A DNA stretch of 64,000 bases from Streptomyces chromofuscus (GTDB lineage Bacteria > Actinomycetota > Actinomycetes > Streptomycetales > Streptomycetaceae). A program made the translations under genes and the position numbers. Position 1 is the stretch's first letter; the number at the start of each line of letters is the position of its first letter. Below the pieces are notes generated by a model. It made no database searches, had not been told where the DNA came from, and was given only the letters and a program-made list of their open reading frames with translations. Positions 1 to 7,960 of the stretch are shown here, piece by piece. The stretch spans positions 3,472,001 to 3,536,000 of the forward strand of contig NZ_CP063374.1 in NCBI RefSeq assembly GCF_015160875.1, written 5' to 3'.

Positions 1-342
1 CAGCCGCGGCGGGGCCGGGGTGAGGGCCTGGTCGCTCTCTTCGTAGAGTTCGAGCAAGGTACGTAACTCCCGGTGCAGCCGGCCCACGCACTTGGCGCAG
101 ATCCGACCGCACAGGGGAACGCAGTCCCTGCTCCTGTGATCGTCGGCGAGTTGCCGAACCTCGTGCATCCGATCCCCCGAATCTCTGGGTTCTCCTGAGA
201 CTTCCTCCATGCTCGCGGCCGCCCCGACGCGCTTCAACGCAGGTCCGTTCAGGGTTTCGGCAAGCATCTGCAGTTGTGTGAACGGACCGTCAGGGCAGTG
301 TGAGATGGCCTGAACGCACCACGCGCAGGGGGCGGAGTTCAC
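1..342 (-). CDS. Cys-rich hypothetical protein, C-terminus cut by window edge
   Basis: An open reading frame enters from the left edge and can be followed back to a GTG at 342; in-frame ATGs lie at 210 and 168, so the start is uncertain. The readable 114 residues hold an N-terminal CAWC pair (residues about 6-9) and a later Cys cluster, CVPLCGRICAKC, followed by an amphipathic helix rich in Arg, Leu and Glu. The clustered cysteines suggest a small zinc-binding module. Proteins with a Cys cluster followed by a HRELR-type helix are common in actinomycete accessory DNA, but I do not recognise a named family. It is divergent from the response regulator at 540. The stop codon lies outside the window. 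Confidence 0.45.
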   Translation of the reverse strand, partial: MNSAPCAWCVQAISHCPDGPFTQLQMLAETLNGPALKRVGAAASMEEVSGEPRDSGDRMHEVRQLADDHRSRDCVPLCGRICAKCVGRLHRELRTLLELYEESDQALTPAPPRL

Positions 343-539
343 CGTTCCGCCCAACAGCGGCCCCGGAGGGGTGGGTTCCGCGGTCGGGGCGGGGCCGGCA
401 GCCCCCGGCAAGGCTTGAACACTGACCGAGCCTTTTGATAAACATAGCAGAAGATACCGTTCGACCAGTTTTTTTAGACCCCTTCAGACCCGCGGCGGAC
501 CACTCCGGCGCGGGCGGGCCACGGCGCTGGGAGACACCG
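343..539. promoter_or_regulatory. Divergent AT-rich promoter region
   Basis: This spacer separates the Cys-rich ORF from the response regulator. Positions 433-475 are unusually AT-rich for this genome and end in a run of seven T. Promoters in both directions are likely here, but no pair of hexamers stands out. A weak GGGAGA ribosome site precedes the ATG at 540. Confidence 0.35.
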
Positions 540-1340
540 ATGAGGACCGTTCTGATCGTCGATGACGATGACGGCGTGGCCGAATCGCTCGCGCAGGCCC
601 TGACCGTGCACGGCTTCGTGCCGCAGCGGGCCGCGACCGGGGCCGACGCGCTGGACCTGCTGGACGACGTCTCGCTCGTCCTGCTCGAACTGAGCCTGCC
701 GGACCTGGCCGGGCACGAGGTGTGCCGGCGCATCCGGGAGAGGTCGTGCGTGCCGATCCTCGCGATGAGCGACCGGGCCGAGGAACTGGACCGGGTGATG
801 GCGTTCCACATGGGCGCGGACGCGTTCGCGTACAAGCCGGTGGGCTCCTACGAACTGATCGCCCGCATCCAGGCGCTGTTCCGGCGTACCGGCAACTGCC
901 CCTGGCACGAGGCGCACCGCACGGAGCCGGCGACCCGGGACCGGGGCGTGCCCGCCGGCACGTCCGCCGCGTCCGCCGAGTCCGCCGTACCGGCGCCCCG
1001 TGACACCCTCAGCGCCGGTCCGCTGGACCTCGACCTGCGCACCCGCACGGTCGCCCTGCACGGCGAGAGGATCCCGGTCACCCGGCGGGAGTTCGACCTG
1101 CTGGCGCTGCTCATGGAGGAGCCCGGCACGGTGCACCGGCGGCAGGACATCATGGCCCAGGTCTGGGACGAGAACTGGTTCGGCTCCACCCGCACGCTCG
1201 ACGTCCACGTCGGCTCCCTGCGCGGCAAGTTGGGCAACCGCGAGTGGATCGAGACGGTGCGCGGCATCGGCTACCGCCTGGTGGTGCCACCGAAGGCACT
1301 GACGCCGGTGCGGCAGACGGCGGAGCGAACGGGCGGCTGA
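540..1340 (+). CDS. Atypical OmpR-family response regulator (Asp to Glu at phospho-acceptor)
   Basis: A 266-residue protein with an N-terminal receiver domain (residues 1-115), an Ala/Pro-rich linker (about 118-160) and a C-terminal winged-helix domain that ends in the RGIGYRLV wing. The acidic pocket (DDDD at 8-11), the switch Ser in LAMSD and the conserved Lys in YKPV are present. The residue normally phosphorylated is Glu50 (context VLLELSLPD) instead of Asp. Glu at this site cannot accept phosphate in the usual way and often mimics the phosphorylated state, so the protein may bind DNA without a kinase. No histidine kinase is adjacent, which fits an orphan regulator. The ATG at 540 was chosen because the receiver beta-1 strand starts there; upstream in-frame codons add no domain. 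Targets are unknown. Confidence 0.9.
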   Translation: MRTVLIVDDDDGVAESLAQALTVHGFVPQRAATGADALDLLDDVSLVLLELSLPDLAGHEVCRRIRERSCVPILAMSDRAEELDRVMAFHMGADAFAYKPVGSYELIARIQALFRRTGNCPWHEAHRTEPATRDRGVPAGTSAASAESAVPAPRDTLSAGPLDLDLRTRTVALHGERIPVTRREFDLLALLMEEPGTVHRRQDIMAQVWDENWFGSTRTLDVHVGSLRGKLGNREWIETVRGIGYRLVVPPKALTPVRQTAERTGG

Positions 1341-1838
1341 GGCTGCGCGCGGGCTTCTCCGGCGCGACGGTTCGCCGCGGACCGCCGAGGCGCGGGGGCT
1401 CCGCCGGCCACCACCGTCCCCCGCAACGCTGAGGCTCCGCACGGGCCCCTACCGTCACGACCGCTCTCCGCGGACCAGCGCGGATCAGCCCCCGGCGGCC
1501 CCGGTGACGCCGCGCGCGGCACGGGGACACCGCCGTGCACGGCAGGGTCCGTACGCCAACGCCGCCCGGCACGGGGCCCTGTCCGGCGGACGCCTCTCCG
1601 CAGCACGGTGGTCGAACCTCACGACTCCCCGGGCAGCACGGCAGTGGAGCCCACGGCGCCCCTACGACACGGCAGCCAAACCCCGCGAACGTCCCGGCAC
1701 CACGGCGCTCGAACCCCCAACCTCCCCCAGCGCCACGGCCCTCGAACCCCCGATCGCCCCCGGCGTCACGGCGATCGCCCTCCAACGCCCCCACGGCACC
1801 CGCACGCCCCGGCGGACACCGCCCCGACACACATGGCA
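1341..1838. repeat. Gene-free GC-rich spacer with degenerate repeats
   Basis: About 500 bases without a credible gene. The left part (1341-1440) contains short motifs resembling the end of the preceding gene. From about 1500 to 1770 a loose unit of roughly 27-36 bases recurs, built around CACGG followed by TCGAACCCC or similar. Open frames here show no conserved residues and unlike-coding codon use, so I treat them as shadows. Nothing else is seen. Confidence 0.4.
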
Positions 1839-1872
1839 GTGCCCCCTCACCGCCTCCGCGGAAAGGGGGCAC
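1839..1872 (-). terminator. Terminator of the afsA-like gene
   Basis: A perfect 9-bp inverted repeat, GTGCCCCCT and AGGGGGCAC, separated by 16 bases, lies 12 bases past the stop of the afsA-like gene. Confidence 0.6.
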
Positions 1873-1884
1873 GGTCGCCGTCGC

Positions 1885-2862
1885 TCAGGCGTCCGGCGCC
1901 TCGGTGTCCAGGACCGTGACCGTGCAGACGCCGGCCACGGAGCCGCCCTGATGGAACTCCACGGTCAGGCTGCGCCGGCCCAGTTCGCCCACCGTCGGCT
2001 CGGAGGCCGACACCACGCAGGGCAGGTCCAGTTCGACGTACCGGTGGAACGAGGCGTCGCACCCGACCAACAGGCCGTGCGGCAGCCCGAGGCGGGCCAG
2101 CGCCGCCTGCCGGGCGGCCTCCATGACGAGCATGCCCGGCACATGGTCCACCGGGTGGTCGAACAGCACCGGGTGAGTGGCGTCGACGCGCAGCAGGTGC
2201 ACGCCCTGGTCGTTGCCGGCCTCCCCGCCCGGCACGCCCAGCACGACGTCGAACTCCCGGGTGCGGCCCACCAGTTCCGGCGCCACCGCCGGGGCCGGCG
2301 TGCCCGCCGGACGGGTCTCGGCCCGCTCCCCGCGCAGCCTGCGGTACACCGCCGGGGCGACGCAGTCGGTGGCTGCGTACCCGTGGCCGATGAGCGTGCC
2401 GTCCCGGTGGGCGAGGACGTCGCAGGCGAAGGACGCGACGTGCTCCCGCCGGCAGCGGATGTCCTTGAGCGTCACTTCGAGCACCACGTTGGCCGGCGCC
2501 CCGGCCAGGCGGGCCCCCTCCTCGGTGATCTCGAACGACGTGCTCTTGGTGAGGAACGCCTGGCCCTGCGGGATGCCGAGCGCCTGGTGGGCCAGGAGCA
2601 GCCCGGCCTGACGTATCGATTCTCCGAGCAGCATCGGGTCGTGCCAGCGCCCCCCGATCGGGCCGTAGTAGCTGTGACCGCGCGCCCACTGGGCACCCAC
2701 CCGGTACACGTCCCGTCTGTGGGGCCGGACTCCCGTGATGAGAACCTCCGAGACCGCCGCGCGGTGCACCAGCCAGCGCGGCACCGTGCGCTCGAAGAGG
2801 TCGACCTCCCCGTTTTCGAGAGTCACAAATTCCAGTCGGTCGGCTTGCACAAGTGCACTCAT
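1885..2862 (-). CDS. AfsA/ScbA-family gamma-butyrolactone biosynthesis enzyme
   Basis: A 325-residue protein of the A-factor biosynthesis (AfsA) family, close to the family's usual 300-320 residues, with two tandem hot-dog-like halves (about 15-150 and 185-315). Known members condense a beta-keto acyl group from acyl-ACP with dihydroxyacetone phosphate, the first committed step towards a gamma-butyrolactone signal. The ATG at 2862 is preceded by a good AGGAGG site. The gene is divergent from an ArpA/ScbR-like receptor gene 222 bases away, the classical arrangement for a butyrolactone synthase and its receptor. No ketoreductase gene for maturation and no antibiotic cluster lies nearby. The receptor probably represses it through the shared spacer. 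Confidence 0.92.
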   Translation of the reverse strand: MSALVQADRLEFVTLENGEVDLFERTVPRWLVHRAAVSEVLITGVRPHRRDVYRVGAQWARGHSYYGPIGGRWHDPMLLGESIRQAGLLLAHQALGIPQGQAFLTKSTSFEITEEGARLAGAPANVVLEVTLKDIRCRREHVASFACDVLAHRDGTLIGHGYAATDCVAPAVYRRLRGERAETRPAGTPAPAVAPELVGRTREFDVVLGVPGGEAGNDQGVHLLRVDATHPVLFDHPVDHVPGMLVMEAARQAALARLGLPHGLLVGCDASFHRYVELDLPCVVSASEPTVGELGRRSLTVEFHQGGSVAGVCTVTVLDTEAPDA

Positions 2863-2963
2863 CGTGTGCCTCCTGAGGCGCGAAAGGAACGCGGCCTTCC
2901 GCGAGCGGAACAGGACAGGGCTTACATGGGCCGCCGTCGTGCATGGCAACGCCGCTGCCGGTA

Positions 2964-2988
2964 GCGTACTAGCTGACTGGTTTTTTTT
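2964..2988. promoter_or_regulatory. Candidate autoregulatory element (ARE) between synthase and receptor
   Basis: The sequence GTACTAGCTGACTGG followed by eight T resembles the butyrolactone autoregulatory elements bound by ArpA/ScbR-type receptors, which end in a GG-T-tract half-site. It lies in the divergent spacer, upstream of both genes. The left half matches poorly, so this is inference from position and one good half-site. Confidence 0.4.
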
Positions 2989-3084
2989 CTCAGGGACATG
3001 GCAGTCTTTCGCCAAGAGACTCGCGGTGGGGCCGGCGGGGGTGGGCGACCGCCGCCGGCGCACCGAAGGACAGGAGGTAGGCGA

Positions 3085-3765
3085 GTGGCCAGGGTCAGGC
3101 AGGAACGTGCCGAGATCACCCGGCAGGCGATCCTCGACGGGGCAGCGGCAGCCTTCGACGCGACCGGTTTCGGCAGCACGAGCCTGAGCGATGTCGCACA
3201 ACAGGCGGGCGTCACGAAGGGTGCGCTCTACTTTCACTTCGCCTCCAAGGAGGCCCTTGCCCGAGCGCTGGTGGACGAGCAGTTCCAGTCCACCGACCTG
3301 ATCGCCGGGGAGTTGATGCCCGGGGTGCAGACGGTGGTCGACATGGGGCACCGGCTGGCGCACGGGCTGCGTACCGACGTCCGGCTGCGCGCCGGGATAA
3401 GGCTGGTGGTGGAGTTCGGTTCGTTCGTCGACCCCGACCCCGCGCCGTACAACTCGTGGATCAGCATCGTGCGGGACTGCCTGGCACCCGCCCAGGGCCG
3501 CGGCGACCTGTTCCCGGAGATCAACGTCACCGAGCTGGCGACCTTCGTGTGCGGCTCGTTCACCGGTCTGCAGCTCACCTCGTACGTCCGTACCGGCCGC
3601 GACGACCTGCACGAGCGGGTCACGGACATGTTCCGCTACCTGCTCCCGGGCATCGTCCCGCCGGACCGGCTCGCCGCGTTCGAACCGGCCGGCTCCCCCA
3701 AGTGCCGTGCCGAGCTGGGACTGCCGCCGCTCGGAGACGGCAAGCCGAGGAAACAGACCGACTGA
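3085..3765 (+). CDS. ArpA/ScbR-like gamma-butyrolactone receptor, TetR family
   Basis: A 226-residue TetR-family protein. The N-terminal helix-turn-helix (residues 6-52) contains VTKGALYFHFASKE, the recognition region typical of butyrolactone receptors, and the rest is an alpha-helical ligand domain with the GLRTDVRLRAGIRLV pattern of this subfamily. The GTG at 3085 has an AGGAGG site 8 bases upstream; the in-frame ATG at 2998 lies in the likely operator region and is less suitable. Divergence from an afsA-like gene argues for a true receptor that represses the synthase until its signal accumulates. Confidence 0.9.
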   Translation: MARVRQERAEITRQAILDGAAAAFDATGFGSTSLSDVAQQAGVTKGALYFHFASKEALARALVDEQFQSTDLIAGELMPGVQTVVDMGHRLAHGLRTDVRLRAGIRLVVEFGSFVDPDPAPYNSWISIVRDCLAPAQGRGDLFPEINVTELATFVCGSFTGLQLTSYVRTGRDDLHERVTDMFRYLLPGIVPPDRLAAFEPAGSPKCRAELGLPPLGDGKPRKQTD

Positions 3766-3974
3766 CCGGGAGGTGTGGGCCAGGACGGTGCGGGCTCCTG
3801 CCGGCGACGGCTGACCGGGTGTTCCGCGGGGCGGGCCGACAACGGTGTCACTGCGGTAGGGGCCCGGGGGCGAGGCGTCCGCGCCGTGCGGGCGGGACAC
3901 CGTGGTGCTCACGGCCCAGGACACCCCGCTCGGCGGCAATGTGACGGTGGGTCAGCTTCGAGCGGTCCGGCGCC

Positions 3975-4646
3975 TCACGGCACGGACGGGGCCGTGGTCC
4001 GTACCGTCCGCAGCCCGTCCTTCGACGCCAGCGCGGGCAGGGTCAGTTCCCACAGGTCGGCGAGCCAGGTCTCGCACTCGTCCGCCGGTACGCCGAGCCA
4101 GGTCAGCGTCTCCAGCCCGGACACGGCCGCGGCCACCGGCGTGCGGACGGACGACTCCGCCACGGAGCAGCCGAGTTCACCGGCGCGCCGCGCCTCGTCG
4201 AGCAGACCGCCCAGCCGGCCCAGCCACTGCCCGTAGAAGTCGGGGGTGTCGTCGTCGCCGGGTACGCCACGGCCGGTCACGATGTCACCGGCGTCCCCCG
4301 GTTCCCGCTCGCGCGCGATCCGCACCGACGCGCGCACGAACACGTCCTCGCGCAGCAACCGCCCGAGCACGTAGGTCAGATCGACCACGAGCTGCAGATG
4401 CGTCCCACCGGCCGCCTCCAGTTGGAGGACCGCGCGCTCCATGGCCTCCCGGCCGCGGTCCTGCACGGCCATGGCGACCTCCTCCTTGGTGGAGAAGTGG
4501 AAGAACAGCGCCCCCTTGGTCACCCCGGCGTGGCGGCTGATGTCGGCGAGTGTGGCGCGCACGTAGCCGTGCCGCGCGAACTGCTCGGCGGCGGCGATCA
4601 CCAACCGCTCGACGGTCCGCTCCGAGCGTTTTTGTTTGCCTGCCAT
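3975..4646 (-). CDS. Second butyrolactone-receptor-like TetR regulator
   Basis: A 223-residue TetR-family protein with the helix-turn-helix at residues 8-55 (ISRHAGVTKGALFFHFSTKE) and a C-terminal domain similar in layout to ScbR/ArpA homologues. The ATG at 4646 was chosen because GAGGAG lies 7 bases upstream; an upstream in-frame start would add about 39 poorly coding residues. It faces the first receptor gene (ends 3765) across a 209-base spacer in which I see no gene. Streptomyces butyrolactone loci often carry a second pseudo-receptor that does not bind the signal itself; this could be one, but sequence alone cannot tell. Confidence 0.85.
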   Translation of the reverse strand: MAGKQKRSERTVERLVIAAAEQFARHGYVRATLADISRHAGVTKGALFFHFSTKEEVAMAVQDRGREAMERAVLQLEAAGGTHLQLVVDLTYVLGRLLREDVFVRASVRIAREREPGDAGDIVTGRGVPGDDDTPDFYGQWLGRLGGLLDEARRAGELGCSVAESSVRTPVAAAVSGLETLTWLGVPADECETWLADLWELTLPALASKDGLRTVRTTAPSVP

Positions 4647-4829
4647 CCGACCGCTCCTCGAAGCAACCCAGTTACACCTCCTGCATGGGTCCTTCATACG
4701 CCCCGGCACGGCAGGGGAAAGCAAGCCCAGTGTCAGATGAACAAAAAGATTCCACATCCTCACACTTCTCCGAGCGGAGCCCGCGGCGGGCCGGCCCGCG
4801 GGGAGGGCGGGCCGGCCACGCCCGGGCGG

Positions 4830-5636
4830 TCAGTTCTTCACGGCGACGGCGGCGAAACCGGCCGTGTCCTCCCGGTTGGTCTGGTAGTCCGCGTCGGAGG
4901 CCCGCTCCTGCGGCGTCTCCCACTCGTTGACGGACACCACGCCGGGTTCCAGCACGGTCCAGCCCTCCGTGTCGACGAACCGCGTGATCTCCGCGCGAGA
5001 GCGGGAGGCGAGGTCGACCCGCAGGTTCGTGTACAACTCGTCGACCGCGGCCCGCACCGGCGCCGAGACGTAGTCGGGGCTGGAGTGGGTGAGGATGACG
5101 AGGCTGCCGGGGGCCAGCGCGTCCTTGTAACGCTCGACGGTGCCGTACGGGTCGTCGGCGTCGAGGACGAAGTGCAGCAGGGCGCCGAACAGCACCGCCA
5201 CCGGCCGGGAGAAGTCCAGCAGTTCCTTGGTCGCGGGCGCCGACAGCACCGCCTCGGGGTCGCGGAAGTCGGCGTCGACGTACGCCGTGCGGCCGTCCGA
5301 GGTCTCGCCCAGGATGCGGCGGGCGATGTCGCCGACGACCGGGTCGTTGTCGACGTAGACGACCTTGGCCTCGGGCGCGACCTCGTGCGTGGCCGCGGCG
5401 GCCGGGATGCCGCTGCCGATGTCCAGGAACTGGCCGATGCCCCGCCGGGTGGCGGTGCGCACCGCCCGGTTGAGGAAGCGCCGGTTGGCGCGCGCCCCCA
5501 GCGGGCCGCCGGGCAGCAGCTTCACGATGCCGTCCGCCGCGGCACGGTCCACCGGGAGGTTCTCGGAGCCTCCCAGGAAGTAGTCCATGATGCGGGCGGC
5601 GTGCGGGATCTGGTCGGGGGTCTTGTTCTCGGGCAT
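4830..5636 (-). CDS. DUF574-type SAM-dependent methyltransferase
   Basis: A 268-residue protein of the actinobacterial DUF574 (Methyltransf_19) family. The N-terminus has the family pattern of Pro-His-Ala-Ala-Arg followed by MDYFLGG. The SAM-binding loop is FLDIGSGIP (about 69-77), with the acidic VYVDNDP strand after it, and RPVAVLFGALLHFV in the middle. Substrates of this expanded family are unknown; members are common in Streptomyces near regulators. The ATG at 5636 has AAGGA 9 bases upstream. It is probably monocistronic, because a strong terminator at 5709-5752 separates it from the acyltransferase gene behind it. Confidence 0.85.
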   Translation of the reverse strand: MPENKTPDQIPHAARIMDYFLGGSENLPVDRAAADGIVKLLPGGPLGARANRRFLNRAVRTATRRGIGQFLDIGSGIPAAAATHEVAPEAKVVYVDNDPVVGDIARRILGETSDGRTAYVDADFRDPEAVLSAPATKELLDFSRPVAVLFGALLHFVLDADDPYGTVERYKDALAPGSLVILTHSSPDYVSAPVRAAVDELYTNLRVDLASRSRAEITRFVDTEGWTVLEPGVVSVNEWETPQERASDADYQTNREDTAGFAAVAVKN

Positions 5637-5708
5637 GTCCACACATCCTTGGTGAGGGGTCGGGTCGGAGCCCTCGCACGGCCGGCCGGCACGGAGCGGG
5701 GCAAACAA

Positions 5709-5752
5709 AAAGGCGACATCCGAACCGGCTACTACCGGTGGATATCGCCTTT
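5709..5752 (-). terminator. Rho-independent terminator of the acyltransferase gene
   Basis: A compound stem, AAAGGCGA/TCGCCTTT outside and ACCGG/CCGGT inside, is followed on the minus strand by a T-rich tract. It lies about 60 bases past the end of the acyltransferase gene. Confidence 0.75.
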
Positions 5753-5814
5753 CTCGTGCCGTTCCAGGGCAAAAGGGTTCCGCGAAAAAGCGTGACATGT
5801 GCACGCGTGCGCTG

Positions 5815-7014
5815 TCAACGGACGCTGACCGTCCGTTCAGTGGCGCCCGCCCCCGGCTCCGTCCCCGCGTTCTTCCGGCGCGGCCGGCTGAGGTGCTTCA
5901 TCGCCGGCCGCTCGACCAGCGCGTACAGCAGGTACGCGAGCACCGTGGTGACGACCCAGGCGAGCAGGCACAGCCCGACCGCCTCGGCGACGCCGTACGG
6001 GGCGTGCCCGGCGAGGTACTTGGTGCCGCCGATCAGCACGGTGGCCTGGAGCAGGTAGAACGCGAAGGACACCTCACCGAGCCACTTCATCACCCGTCCC
6101 CGGAAGGGCGAGCGCCGCCCGCGCACGTCGGCGACCGCGGCGGCCGGGACGAGCAGGCCGAGCGGAAGCACCCACACCGCGGAGAGGGCGTACAGGTACG
6201 GCACTTCGAGCGCCACGGCGTACGCGGCGACGCACAGCAGCACCGCCTGCCACAGCCGCACGCCCACCCACCGGTCGGTCAGCACGATCCGGGCGAGCAG
6301 CATGCCGAGCACGAACTCCAGCATCCGCACCGGCGGCAGCTGGTAGACGAACCAGTTCTGCACCTCGCTGACCTGCCAGCCGGGGATGCGCACCTCCCCG
6401 GGCAGGACCGCGTACGCGAACGCCGGTACGGCGACGACGGCGGCCGCGAAGCCGACCGCCCACGCCCACAGCCGCGCCGGGGAGATCGCCTTCACCGCGC
6501 GGTGCAGCAGCGGGAAGCACAGGTAGAACAGCAGCTCGCAGCCGAGGGACCAGCTCGGGGCGTTGACGCTGAAGGACACCGCCGGGTCCCAGGACCAGGT
6601 CTGCACCAGCAGCAGGTTGGGCAGCCAGTGCTGCCAGGCGGTGGTGGTCGCGCCGGCGAAGACCAGCAGCGAGACCACGAAGGTGACCAGGTGGTTGGGG
6701 TACAGCTTGACCAGGCGGCGGCGCATGAACAGGCCGGACGTGTCCGCGGGGCGGGCGGACCAGGTCAGGATGAAGCCGCTGAGGATGAAGAAGAACGACA
6801 CCCCCAGGCCGCCCGCGATGCCGAACAGCCGGGCCGCGTCGTGCGCGGTCTGCCCGCTGAGGGGGCTGAGTTGGGGGCTGGTGACGTGGTACAGGAACAC
6901 GGCCGTCGCCGCGTAGAACCGGAGTCCCGTCAGCGACGGCAGCCCGGCGTACGACGGTGCCCGCCCGGACCGGGCGGGCACCGCCTCCTGGGGTCGGTGG
7001 GTGGGGATGGTCAC
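5815..7014 (-). CDS. Acyltransferase-3 family membrane protein
   Basis: A 399-residue polytopic membrane protein of the acyltransferase-3 (OafA/ExoZ-like) family. It begins with the LTGLRFYAATAVFLYHV motif containing the family Arg and His, then FFILSGFILTW (about 75-85), and has about ten hydrophobic helices. Such enzymes transfer acyl groups to cell-envelope glycans, lipids or secreted compounds. The GTG at 7014 has GAAGGAGA just upstream; the longer in-frame ORF to 7065 would run through that ribosome site. It is transcribed behind a long structured leader that includes a strong hairpin (see 7072-7109). The acceptor molecule cannot be read from the sequence. Confidence 0.88.
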   Translation of the reverse strand: MTIPTHRPQEAVPARSGRAPSYAGLPSLTGLRFYAATAVFLYHVTSPQLSPLSGQTAHDAARLFGIAGGLGVSFFFILSGFILTWSARPADTSGLFMRRRLVKLYPNHLVTFVVSLLVFAGATTTAWQHWLPNLLLVQTWSWDPAVSFSVNAPSWSLGCELLFYLCFPLLHRAVKAISPARLWAWAVGFAAAVVAVPAFAYAVLPGEVRIPGWQVSEVQNWFVYQLPPVRMLEFVLGMLLARIVLTDRWVGVRLWQAVLLCVAAYAVALEVPYLYALSAVWVLPLGLLVPAAAVADVRGRRSPFRGRVMKWLGEVSFAFYLLQATVLIGGTKYLAGHAPYGVAEAVGLCLLAWVVTTVLAYLLYALVERPAMKHLSRPRRKNAGTEPGAGATERTVSVR

Positions 7015-7071
7015 GGATCTCTCCTTCGCGCGGCACGAACGACTCGGCACCGCTTGTCGCGGCACGGAAAA

Positions 7072-7109
7072 ACACCGCGCGGCAGGCCGGAGGGCCTGCC
7101 GCGCGGTGT
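7072..7109 (-). terminator. Strong hairpin with U-tract in the acyltransferase leader
   Basis: A perfect 17-bp stem with a GGAG loop in plus-strand sense (arms 7072-7088 and 7093-7109) is followed on the minus strand by five T. It is a textbook rho-independent terminator for minus-strand transcription, yet it stands only 58 bases before the acyltransferase start. It may end transcription from the DUF1876 gene or act as an attenuator. Confidence 0.8.
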
Positions 7110-7423
7110 CGACGGCATGGGCGGAACGGAAAAAGGAGACTGATCAGAGAGAAGACTGATCGGAAAGGAGGTCGATCAGCGGTTCAGAAAGGAGTGGATC
7201 GAGTGGATCGCAGTGGATCAGTACGGGAAGAAAGGCGACCGATCCGTCGGCGGGACGCTCCGGCCTGTCCAAAGGAACCGGGAGGCGCTCGGAGGCACAG
7301 ATCAACCGCCGCCAAGAGCGTGACAGCCCCCCTTCGCGGAAGTCAACCCGCTCCGGGTGCCGCCACGCGCCTGGCGGTTCGGCCGCGCGGGACGCCGGTC
7401 GGACGGGATCGGCGGGATGCCCG
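7110..7423 (-). promoter_or_regulatory. Repeat-rich leader upstream of acyltransferase
   Basis: About 310 bases without a gene, between DUF1876 and the hairpin at 7072. Seven GATC tetranucleotides occur between 7142 and 7243, and AGTGGATC is repeated three times (7193, 7202, 7212). Several AAAGGAG or GGAGG runs are interspersed. The density of GATC is unlike the neighbourhood. It may be an untranslated leader or a protein-binding array. Confidence 0.4.
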
Positions 7424-7702
7424 TCAGACGTGGATCGGGTGGGACGTGCGCCCCGACGCCGAGTCGATCTCGTCGTGCGCCTTGGTCAGCAGACGCATGG
7501 CGAGTTCGTTCAACGCCCTCGCACCGGCGATCTCCTCGCCGACCCGCGGCTGATTAGGGTCGGTGTGGTGCCGGCTGGCGTGTCCGTGGGCCCTCACCTC
7601 GGTCCCGTCGGGCAGGCGCACGAGCGCCGCTGCCTTCGTGTGGGTGTCGTCGTCCTCCTGGAATTCGAGCTCGACATGCCAACCCACGACGGTGTGCGTC
7701 AT
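7424..7702 (-). CDS. DUF1876 domain protein
   Basis: A 92-residue small protein that matches the actinobacterial DUF1876 family (dsRNA-binding-like fold): the N-terminal strand WHVELEFQEDD, then a LPDGTEVRAHGHASRHH segment, and a C-terminal helix with LNELAMRLL. No enzyme motif is visible. The ATG at 7702 is preceded by GGAGGT at 7 bases; an in-frame GTG within that ribosome site is not the start. Members are often stress-associated in Streptomyces, but the function is unknown. Transcription probably ends at the hairpin near 7072. Confidence 0.85.
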   Translation of the reverse strand: MTHTVVGWHVELEFQEDDDTHTKAAALVRLPDGTEVRAHGHASRHHTDPNQPRVGEEIAGARALNELAMRLLTKAHDEIDSASGRTSHPIHV

Positions 7703-7960
7703 GATGATCACCTCCGGATCCTGTGGCCAGGATCACTGTCTCCGGGATGCTTCCAGGGTGCTCCCTGAGTGCCCGACTTGTCGCGTTCCCGTCGCTGTTG
7801 TCCCGTTACGGACTCGGGTACGCCGCCGCGCCCACGGCCGCCGTTCACTGCCGTGGGGCACGAAGGCGGCATGCGCTGTTGCCCGACCGCTTCCCAAGCC
7901 GCCCGCTCGGCCCTCCCGGCTCCCCATTGCGCTCCGCCGCCCTCGTCGCCCCGTCGTCCT

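Noticed and set aside
1504..2964. A plus-strand frame of 486 codons opposite the afsA-like gene
   Set aside because: The minus strand encodes a complete AfsA protein with a good ribosome site; this frame is its shadow.
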